Part shown: piece after piece, positions 1 to 10,500 of the stretch | Numbering within the stretch: the first letter of the stretch is position 1 | How the letters are laid out: each line of letters opens with the position of its first letter | Origin: Prostheceraeus crozeri | Taxonomy: Eukaryota > Platyhelminthes > Polycladida > Euryleptidae | NCBI GenBank assembly: GCA_907163375.1 | Contig: CAJQUW010015453.1 | Span: forward strand, 124,001 to 188,000 | Length of the DNA stretch: 64,000 nucleotides | Reading direction: 5' to 3' | The notes under the pieces: generated by a model | What the model was told of the DNA's origin: nothing | Databases searched by the model: none | Seen by the model: only the letters and a program-made list of their open reading frames with translations | Position numbers and translations under genes: made by a program

Positions 1-152
1 TACTATCTTTATTAATGCGACAGCCTAGCGCTAGGTCTCAGACATAGTGCTAGCCTAGCGCTACCCTCTTGCTACCTTTATTAATACGGAAGTTGCTGCT
101 AGGCTAGCACTAGGGTAGTGCTAGGCTAGTGCTATCTCTATTAATACGGTCC
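1..152. repeat. Short palindromic tandem repeat
   Basis: The first 150 bases repeat two motifs. One is TATTAATRCGR, seen three times near 12, 78 and 138. The other is a self-complementary CTAGSCTAG / GCACTAG / GTGCTAG block that lies between the first motif's copies. The window edge cuts the array, so its full length is unknown. It has the look of a transposon end or a minisatellite, and no gene is seen in it. Confidence 0.6.
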
Positions 153-589
153 CAGAGCCAGTGAGAGAGGCGTGCGGCTATGATATCATTTCGAACACAC
201 CAAAACACACATCGCTGTCTGGTTAACATTCGATTCAATGTATGTACTATGCAGTAAGGAATGCAAAGAAGAGGATGGTGGAATCATCAGGTGAACTGAT
301 TTTCGTGCGCCGGGTACTTTTTTTAATAATGATCGGAAGAGCCAACATTATGGAGAAAACTTATGCGCAGTGATCTGAATTCTTCGAATCTGAAGGAATT
401 TTGGCAATCGAAGCATGTTGCTGGAACTCACATCAATCCGCAAGCGACGCACAACTTCATTCTACCTCTGTAAGGTATTTGGAATTCCTTTTCGCCCACT
501 TAGTACGTTGCTCGATGTGCAGGCAATTTCGAGTAAATCACACTTCTACCAAACCGAAGCAGATAAACTGAATATTTAATTCTGTGACT
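153..589 (+). repeat. Dispersed repeat, inverted partner of 25218-25662
   Basis: About 435 bases match the reverse complement of 25218-25662 at roughly 80-85% by eye. Shared landmarks in order are CAGAGCCAGTGAGAGA, ACACCAAAACACACATCG, the stretch around TAATAATGATCGGAAG, GAATTCTTCGAATCTGAAGG, and ACCGAAGCAGATAAAC near the end. No long reading frame is conserved between the copies. It is therefore treated as a transposable-element fragment of unknown family. The second copy lies inside the 24114-30002 element. Confidence 0.75.
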
Positions 590-1450
590 GTAATAAATTT
601 TGACATCAATTCATTCCGTAGTCAGTGAGTAGCCGAACCCTTAAGACTGCGAAGTTAGCTGATAGAATATCGAGGCCTGAGAAGTGAGCATCAGGTAGCT
701 AGTCTGATGATGATAGTGAACAGCCTAAATAGGTCTAATTATCGACTTTCATTCGCGACCAGTTCTGGTAAGTAATAATCTGCTGAAAAAGGATATGATT
801 GCTGTCGTGAATGGGGTAACCAAACTTGATGCGTCTGTCATTTGAATTAATAGAAATTGTTCAACTTGTGTAATCAATATAATTAATACAATAATGGTAA
901 TATTGTATACGTTATCCACGTCAAATAGCACACCCTTCAAAAGCTGAAAATTCAGGGCTGGGATCGGTTAAGCGAATAACTTGTTAACCGGTTACTCTTA
1001 CGGCTAACCGGTTACACTTTCTCTTAACCGGTTAATATCGGTCACGACGTTTGATTAGATTTGTCTTGTATAATAAAATATTGTCGCTATTTGTGAATGA
1101 ATAATTGTGATAATGAATGGAAATTTGATGGCTAAATAAATACCGCGAATCCTCATTTAACTAATTCTAACTGGTTAACCGTTTAAAAACATAATCGGTT
1201 AACCGGTTACAAAAAAATTAACCTGTCCCAGCCGTATGAAAATTAGAAAATGGCCATCATGTTTAGAAAATATTTTCACTGACGATTTAACACAACCCGA
1301 CAAGGAGAGTCGAAATAAAAATAGAACCTGGTGTCTGATTTAGAATTAAATTGAAATACGAATTGAAGTGTGGTAATCAAAGTGAAATTTAGTGCTCGTT
1401 GTCTTGTTGATGTCTTAGCTACATGAAAAATATTTTCCTCAATTTTTCAG
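590..1450. other. Intron sequence upstream of the first visible GBE1 exon
   Basis: This is presumed GBE1 intron. It contains a hAT-type MITE at 953-1236. I searched it by eye for the preceding GBE1 coding block (the part of the family ending in the 'LWDSRLF' region) and did not find it, so the N-terminal half of the gene lies outside the window. The acceptor of the next exon is TTTTTCAG at 1443-1450. Confidence 0.5.
953..1236. mobile_element. hAT-type MITE with perfect 8-bp target duplication
   Basis: The 284-bp element starts CAGGGCTGGGATCGGTTA. Its other end, read in reverse, starts TACGGCTGGGACAGGTTA. It is flanked on both sides by the identical octamer TGAAAATT (945-952 and 1237-1244). 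An 8-bp duplication and short imperfect terminal repeats of this kind are typical of hAT elements. Subterminal copies of the palindrome TTAACCGGTTA (near 991, 1007, 1026, 1158 and 1198) are probably transposase-binding repeats. It has no coding capacity. Confidence 0.85.
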
Positions 1451-1566
1451 GTTAGAGACCTTAAGATTTCTCCTTTCAAACCTACGCTGGTGGGTGGAAG
1501 AATATCGATTTGATGGTTTTCGGTTTGATGGCGTAACTTCGATGATTTACCATTCTCATGGACTAG
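1451..1566 (+). CDS. GBE1: GBE1 exon with catalytic nucleophile region
   Basis: It is preceded by TTTTTCAG and followed by GTAAGT. It begins with the third base of a codon and reads [14 protein letters not shown], then [14 protein letters not shown], and ends one base into the Gly codon completed by the next exon. The Asp of FRFDG is the GH13 nucleophile. The preceding exon is not in the window. Confidence 0.96.
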
Positions 1567-4500
1567 GTAAGTATTCATCATCGCTCAGATATTCGAAGTG
1601 TCTTCTGATAATCAATTATTGAATTTTCAATCACTCGGATGGTAATAATGTCATCATGATCTTTAAGTCAATATAATTAGTGCAGAGAACCACGTCAGAT
1701 GGTTATTGAAAAGGTAAATATGCTCGAGACTCAGTCTGCAATACGAGACCGAGGTAAATTGGTATCAGAAAGTGTCAGGAAAATGTTGCTGGGACTCGCG
1801 TAGAATTATTCCATGCATTACTACTAATTGCTATCTTTTGCTATTTTTAATCATTACTGTATTCCTACGTTCTTCGCCGTATATGAAAAATAGAGTAAAA
1901 TTATTATCGGAAAAATTGTACCAAAGTCCCTGCATGTAAAAGCATGTGCATCAATTAACTGGTTTCTCCATTTTGGAAAGTACTAAGTATTAAACCGACA
2001 GTTGTCCGAACTGTCGTGCTAGATTTTGTTATTTTTTGCTGACTTCGCTTCAAATATGTTTATATTATCGTAGCTGAAATATGGCTTGGTTTTTAAACAG
2101 TTTTGAATTAAATGGTTTACTAGTGAATGGACTGGGGGCAATGGGGCGCGTTTGGTAAAGCACCTCAGTTGGGCGAAGGTTCAGCCATCCGCAAAGAGAG
2201 GTCACATATTAAATAATGATCATATATTTCGTTAAACATAGCATATCGTTTGTCTTGCACGAACATCCAAATTATTTATCGACAAGAAATAATATTCAAG
2301 TAACTTCATGAATTATTACACGTTTTTGTGAGCATGAATGGTTGGCATATTTGAGAGACGTACGAGAACGTCAGATGCGAGTAATAGAAATAGCATTAAA
2401 TAAGCTTATAGCACCGAAAGTGTAGTCAATCCCTTCGAGTTAAAAAATTGGAAATGAAAAACTTTTTATAGATTTATTGGCCACTGATCTATAGGGCTGA
2501 TGTACCATGCATCCATTGGAACATAGATACAAGCGATTATACATTAGTAATACATTAGACCGACGGGTCGGGTCCGAAGCACAGTGGGTCGGGTCTGCAG
2601 CTCTGGCGGGTCGGGTCCAGAAAGTTGAACTCGTGTCCAACTCAGGTAGACATGTTTTGGAATAGAATTTTTTAAGTGACGAATCAACCGACTACACCTT
2701 TTCCATGTCTATTCCAGATATTTCCAAATCGATTTCAGACTTTTCCAAATGAATTTCAGACATTTCCAGATGGATTTCCGATTTCTCTAATTGAATATCA
2801 GATATCTATCAGAAACTCAACTTTGAAGATATCTGAAATTCAATTGGAGGAATCTGAAATCCATTTGGAAATATCTGAATTAGACATGGAATAGGTACAG
2901 TACTGTATGCGTATTTGATTCGAATGATGTCAATCTCTCACTTGACCAACTCATGTGATTTTACGAAACACTGACTTGCTGATTTTGATTCACTTGTCTT
3001 CAGGGCAGGCTTTCGGTGGGAATTACTTCGAATATTTCGGTCTGTCAGTTGACACTGAGTCATTGACGTATCTCACACTCGCCAATTCCCTGCTACATGA
3101 CCTATACCCGGAATTTTTAATAACTGTGGCGGAGGAAGTGTCTGGAATGCCTGCTCTTTGTCGGCCTGTGGAAGAAGGAGGTAATGGCTTTGACTATCGC
3201 CTTTCAATGGGCATCCCGGATGAATGGATTAAGGTGAGAAGCCTATTCATAAGAATCGTCTTTATTTCTAAGATAAGAATATGCGACAATCTGTTTTATA
3301 CTTAGTTATGGCTCACAAAGGATGGTGCAGTATTGTGAATATAACTGTTTTGGCTTTTGATGATTGTCGCTAGTTTCATATAAGCTTGTTTATTTTTGTT
3401 ATTGCTGGGACACTGACTGCATTGATGAAATAGTTGGCCAAAGGTCCTAGGTTCGAGAGTGGTCGCTTAGGGTGATGCCATTTATTCCTATTAGTGAGAG
3501 TTGCCAATGACTAGAGCAGCTCAACATTGCCAGTGGTAATAACGTAAAAGTTCTAATTTTAATTCTGTAAAAATAGCTTCGTTAATGGGAATTTCGTTTT
3601 CGAAAAGAGATTTTAAAATTCTTGTTCATGAAATTCCTACTGCTGGCTTTTTTGCTTGATAATCTTTCTAATGCAATAATGTATCACAGCGTAAAATCGA
3701 AGAATGCTAGGGCTGAGTTCGTCATTTCATCATAAACTGTCACTTAAACCAAATCCATGATCGATGTTTACGCTAATTATATAAGGTAAAGATTTCAATC
3801 ACATGGTAGGAAATGTTTTAGCTAACAATATCTTCGTGGAAGAGTCACTCCTACGACAGTTTTTATTGTGACGTTCGAAATCAAAGCGATATTCTTATGT
3901 TCATGACTTCAATTCCATCTGCTCTAGTTATTAATGCTGCATTGCGTCAATCGCATGCCCTCGATTTTCATTGTGCAAGTTAAGCGTCGATCATTCGATA
4001 GACGCATGTCGCTCTCTTGCTCTTTCAAGTGTCGATACTCAAAATGAAAAGTACAGTACAGTGGCACCAAATATATTTCGGTCTTACGACCTTCTTCAGT
4101 GTTGAAAAACACCTAAATTTTTTATTCAAGGCTATGATAGAGAATCAAAATTATCTCCATTGTTTATATTTACGTTTCATCTTTGAAAAAGGAAACGCTG
4201 CACATACAGATGTTAGTCATTTTTTAGCAGATTCAGTTTTCCTAATTCTCAGCTTATCATAAATTTATTAAAGAATTTTTTGGTTAAGCATGGACCCACG
4301 TTTTCATGGAGCGAGAGGGATTGCAAATTATTGATAATTAAACCATGTGAAGCTCGTAATGTTGATAATAACGCATGAGTCAATTGTAATGAAATCAATT
4401 GATATAGATCAGGTAGACAGGTTTGTTCGTTTCGCCATTATACAGAAGTGTGCAAAGTATTCATTGATAGAATTAACATGCATTTACAAGTCTATCTGTA

Positions 4501-7500
4501 CATGTAAACTTGGAAGCCACGTCTGCAATCTAAGTTACTATGGTGTATACAGAGAAAGAATACTGTTCGTCTTTCAGCAGATGAGCTACATGGTCAAAGT
4601 TCTATAATTGTAGCCAAATATGTATTTTCTTTGTAATACCTCGGGAAGTGCTCGTAGGAATCAGCTGAAATTTAAAGCACGTGATTATCATGCGCTCCTC
4701 ATTATCTAGTGGAAATGTCAAAATGGGTATATTTCTGAAAATGAATTTTTCAAGAGGATGAACTATGCTACTGATCACACTGCTTATTATAAAAAAGGTG
4801 AAGTAACGCCAAAGCAACTCGTATAAATTGACTAGAATCGTGCAGGCAATTTATATCATCAACAATGTAGCCTCTTGATTGCAGCGATATTGATGAGATT
4901 GCAGTCCTATATTTTTTTAAGTTTCATTTCATACACAACATATTCATTTATGGAAAATATACGCATTTTGGACTGATTGCCTTCTGGCAAAGTAACTACT
5001 CGACTGAATTCTTTCAAAATTAGTCCGAAAAAATTGAAGGTGCTTAGAAAGAGATTCTTGTAGGTTCTTGCAGGTATTCCTTGGTAATTTTTTTATCGTG
5101 TACTAGCAAGAAAGTGCAAAAAATTAGTTTTTTGCATTTTTCTCCTAGACTACTCGAAAGACTGTAAAATTTTCTCAGGGTTAGTGAGCTAACTGTGCCC
5201 AATCAGTAAACAACGTTTCAAGTCCAGTCATGTTTTTCGATTGTTTTCAATTTTGGCCATCTGTGCATACGATACGTTTCGTCATAATGCAATCCGATCA
5301 CGTCTCAATATGTTATTTAATTATCACAAGGTGTTAATGCGAAAACGAATACTTCCCATTGAAAGCAGTCACGTAGCGTCTGCGCACAGCAGCTGGCAGA
5401 GGTGCATTAGAATGTTTGATTGCTTCGTCTGTCTGACATATTAGTCAGTGAATGAAAAGCGTTCTCATTTACTCCTCAATGTGAGTCAATGATATTCTCC
5501 ATGTTAGAGTTGACATTTTAGAATTGAAAAGACAAGGTTGAAGACACGAAGAACAATTATTAATGAAAGTTTCGAAACAGTAAAGTCCAAAGCTCGAAGT
5601 AATACGAATTCTTCAATTATTTTGATAAAAATCTTGCAGAATGAATATTTTATGAAAATAGACACCGTATTCTCGTGTGAAGAATCCAACTCTCTTATAC
5701 AGACCCATCTTGAAGTCGTGAACAGAAGCCTGCTATCCAACAGATGACCCAGTTTTGAAAGGTGCATGTATTCTTTCTTCAAGCTTATCTGGTATCTAAA
5801 TGCCGGGCTATTTCTGCGATAGCATAGATTCATAGCAGATCGACGAATTACGATCATATGTCTCTGATACGCCATGGTGCGATTCTGATTTACCATCTGA
5901 TCAACAGGTTTTTTAAAAAACATTGTTTTTTTCAATGATCAAGGACTGTCGGTCATGCTTCTACATGGAATTGCAGATTCTTCAGATAAACCAAGCATGT
6001 GCAGTGCGCGATAAGTAGGAAAATGTAATGGTTTTTACCAGACTAGAATGAAAGTCGCTTGCACGATATTGCAACATTTCTCTTAATTTATGACTTTAGT
6101 TTTTTATAGTATGCATCGTGTATTAGACGTTATATTACATCACATACGTATTCATGGTGTGAAGCATGTGACTCAATGCACAGTCTACCGCACTATATCT
6201 AATGCATTGTTGCCGCTCAGCATGAAGCATACTTCTCATCTCGCGCAAACAAATTGCGTTTTAAACTTATCAATCAAAAAGTTGTGGGGAGTCTCTAACC
6301 CAAAAACATGAAGTATACTTCATTGCCTCTTAAGAATCACTCGCATATTCGTTTCAAATTTCATCATCAGCATACATGAGCACTGTAATATTAAATTTTA
6401 ATTGACCCTTGTCCTAAGAGACGAGACACGTCGGGCAACTACTTTTATCGAAAAAATAGTCGCAATTATTAGGGAAAGTGTTGGCTTTTCCTATGATTCG
6501 AGTTGAATTACAATATTTAATTTTATTTCAAAAAAATTTGCACAGTGATTATCAAAGGAAAAATTGTGCCCTAATTAAGCGGAATTGACTGCATTACATT
6601 AGATATTCATGACATGATACTATATAAACCGCATATACATGTACAGTATATTGCATGTCGTCTGAAGATTTGTGGCTACAGGTTATCTTTTGTTGACTTT
6701 TTTGCATATATTTCATGCGATCTATCGGCAGACTTGAAATCGGTGTGTCATAATCAATCGGTGTATCAAGCGCCATGTGATAGAAACACATGATCTATGC
6801 TGTGGAGAAAATGCGGCACCGACATCATGAAATATGAGAATTAAAGAAAAAGGAGTTATCGACAAGAATTAACCCTCAGTCAGAAAATCAACGGTAAAAG
6901 CGCGATGCATCGATTTAAGATTAATTATTTATGGATTGATGCATGCATGGAATTCACAGTTAGCCTGCATAATTCATAGTTACTAAAAGTTCGACTTTTC
7001 AAGTAATACACGCATTTGATTCATGTAATTTGACTGATGAATATCTCCGCTATCGAAATATTAGACCATTTATGATTTTTTAAATAAAGGTAGGCGGCTC
7101 TATGAATCGTAAATATGGCAATGCGATTGCCAAACGGAGATCATACACACAGCGTTATTTTGAATCTGACCTTATTATTTTAGATGTTGAAGGAAACGTC
7201 AGATGAAGACTGGAGGGTCGGACATATCGCACACTTTCTCTCCAATCGGCGACATGGAGAAAAACATCTGGCATACGCTGAGAGTCATGACCAAGCACTG
7301 GTCGGTGATAAGACCATCGCCTTCTGGCTGATGGATAAGGAGATGTATTGGACCATGTCTTGGACTTCTCCTGAAAGTCTCGTCCGTGATAGAGGAATCG
7401 CTCTGCATAAGATGATTCGTCTGATTACACATGCGCTAGGTGGTGAAGGATATCTCAACTTTATAGGTAAGCAGCATCTTTCAACTGGATACATTAAAAG

Positions 7501-10500
7501 CCGTTTTTTGTTAACTGTTTAGTTAGAGAAGGTAAAAGAAGTTTGATCGGTGGCCTGAAAATTACGAAGAGTGGAAGAATGTAATAATACATAATGCTTA
7601 ATGCATGTTACCTACGTTTTCTGCATCACAAATATATCAGAATATCAGAAACGTATATTTTCTCAATTGAAAAACAAGTATACTGTACAAAGGTTGATAG
7701 AAATGAATGAGATGACTGATGACAAGGCGAATTGAGATATCAACAGAATGACAATAAAGTAGAGGTGAGATTAGGTAATTGACATTGAAATACGAGATGA
7801 CACTGTCTGGAAGGAGATGACATTTTCATACATATTTAATATGTTTAAGCAAGTCATGCACCATCATATAATAGCTTATACATCGAAGAGAAGACGAACA
7901 TCAACACAGGGAGGGGAAATGGAAAAGTAAACAACAACAAGATGCTAACACATAACTCAAGATTACTCTGCAGTTTCATCAGGGAGGAATCATATGTGGT
8001 CGTATTTAGCAATGATATACATGTATAATGCAAGAACTGAAGCATGAACCATAGAAGTCTCAACGCAGTAGAAGAAGTTCTTGCGAATCCAAGCAGATCT
8101 ACAGAGATATTTAAGTTTGTGCTCAGAGGACGATTGTTATCACGAAAAGTGAAAACAATCACTGGAAAATTTGAACTTTCCACTTTTTGTTGAACTTCAT
8201 TAGTATTTTGGCCTTGATTTAAGGTTATACAATCAATCCCACTTAATTGGGGCATGGATGTTAAAACAAATTCCCCAATTAAGTAGGTGCCCTAGCATAA
8301 GTCGTACCAATAAGGCAGGTACCCCAATGAAGCGGGATTGAGGGTACTTGTAATAGATGATCCACAAAATTAGTGTTTCATTAATTGAATAGAGAATTAT
8401 TCTAGAAAGAAGTGCAATGCATATGTGAAATTTTTCATAGCACTTTCTGCTGAAAGTATGAGCCTAAATCTTATCCCAGTATTCACTTCCTTCTAGGCGC
8501 ATATTCTATAAACAGGTATGCGATTTTTTCGCGGGATGTCTTTCGAATACGCTGTTGGGAAGACCGATAGAACCGGATTTCTTGTGCCGGCCTCAGAATG
8601 TCGGCTGGGATGGGTTTGTCAGAGTAAACATAGAGTATATTTGAACGATTTTTCCTACTGGATATTATACGAGTACATTGTACGATGGACATGTACAAAC
8701 ATGCATGAACTCTGTAAAACAGATAGATGTATTCTCATTAGAAATGCTTCTTATCCGAGTTCGGTCAATAAGAGAATGTTGAAGTATTACATACAAATTA
8801 TCGTCCACGAATGATGAAATTAAAAAACTACTAATTTGCAAATCATTCAAAAACAAGTGTATGTAATCTCTAGTGAGAATAATCTGATTTAATCTAACTC
8901 CCGAAATCTGGGAGTCCGTTAGGGAGTACTAAGTACTTCCTCGTCTACATTCCCAAGAATCTGCCGGATGACATGAAGAAGACACGATATACCAAAATCA
9001 AGACAGAATTGCAACAACCGACGATGGTGACGATACTGAATTTTCTCTCTTTTGCTGCAACCACATTTGATGATGTCATGATACCCCTTCAGTCACGGCA
9101 AACAATGATCCATGTTCTGCACGATCGAATGGTTGAATTTCTTCAGAAATTGATCAATAGAATTATGAAAAGTCAAGCGAGTTCAAACCAAAGCGTGAAG
9201 GACATCAACGTCTGCCTGGTTGAAAATCAACTTGAGTTGAAGGAAATGGTAATCGGCAACGATACACGACAATGTTTGATGAAATTGAACCAAGGTTTGC
9301 AGCGCCAAGTTCTCCTGGGGTTTCAGTAATTCTACGTCACAATCATCGTCTATCTACAAAAGGTACTGCCCCTGACAAACCCAATCACACGCGAGGCATC
9401 AGTTTTCCAACCAGAAAAGAAAGATGTTCGGTCAGTCGACGTAGTTCGCAGGTTGGCAAAAGCGGTTGGTAGAGATGTTGATTGTGATCAACTCGTGGAC
9501 GAATGGAGGCTCTACATGGTGGATGACATCGCCAGCACCGAAGCTGTGATGAGTGTTGACCAATACTAGGCGAAGAACATGTTCAAAGCAAAGAACATTC
9601 TTGGAGAGCAAAAGTGCAAGCAGTTGGGAAGTCTCGGGGGAAAAGGTGCTATGACGGAAACAGTGAGGTGGAGAGGGCCTTCTCCATCATTGTGAATGAA
9701 GTGACGTCTCAGCGAACATGCTATAGCGAATCGACCATCAACGGCATTAGTGCAACGACGTCAGGAATTCGCTCACATGGAGGCAAACCGGAGGCAATTT
9801 CTATCACTAATGAATTCATCCGTGTGGGGTGACAGGCTCATCTGAGCTATAGGATGCGCTTGGAAGAGGAGCAGAGGCGAAAGTAAGAGGAGAGAAAGAA
9901 ACGACAGTTGGCTGAAAAAGAAAGTGAAGAACAGCGGAAAAATGCAATTTTGGAAAACATGTGATAACAGAAAATCACAAAGAAAACAGAGAAGCTGAAA
10001 GAGAAGGAAGAAGCAAGCAGCACCCAACTGATGATGACTGGGAAGGAATTACCGACAGATTCTGCTGACAAGCTGAAGAGTGCGGCTAAGCAAATGACAC
10101 AACCCAAATAGGTGTGCACAAGCGATGATACAGACCGCGGAAAGTAAATTGAAAGAAGCATAGAATGAGTTAACAAAGACGAGGGCAACGCAGCGGAAAG
10201 TGGAAAAGAAGAAGCTGACAGTGACTGAAGCGCTGGTTCTCAAAAAGAAGCGCACTTCGTGATACAGTATAGACAAGTTACCCATGTTTTCCTCCGTTGC
10301 TTTTTTCTCAGATTGAGGCGTGATACTTTTTGTTTTCTTTTTCACTATTTCGTCAGATTTTTATATATCAGAGGTTGTTACTCTTGATCGTACAGAAATT
10401 CCTATCAAACAGATTCATGTTATGCAATTTAATGTAGTCAGATATTTGTTTCAGCTTTCGTTTTGATTTAACTCAAGCCAATGCACTGCATTTTTATTAC

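Larger units (their letters stand above)
1567..3003 (+). other. GBE1 intron with GGGTCGGGT repeats and a foldback hairpin
   Basis: This 1.4-kb intron has a GTAAGT donor and a CTTCAG acceptor. It contains G-rich repeats at 2564-2621 and a foldback MITE at 2697-2895 whose right end is about 108 bases before the next exon. No other coding sequence is recognisable. Confidence 0.9.

Noticed and set aside
1-1450. Search for an earlier GBE1 exon
   Set aside because: No block matching the family upstream of [10 protein letters not shown] could be read in any frame.
3440-3480. B-box-like GGTTCGAGAG at about 3448
   Set aside because: No A box at tRNA spacing and no stems, so a tRNA or SINE call is not supported.
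5504-5935. 143-codon minus-strand frame in a GBE1 intron
   Set aside because: It has no domain, composition like the surrounding intron, and an overlapping frame on the other strand. At about 35% GC a few frames of this size are expected by chance.
7854-8255. 133-codon minus-strand frame
   Set aside because: No recognisable domain. It runs into the short TIR element at 8234 and looks like chance open sequence.
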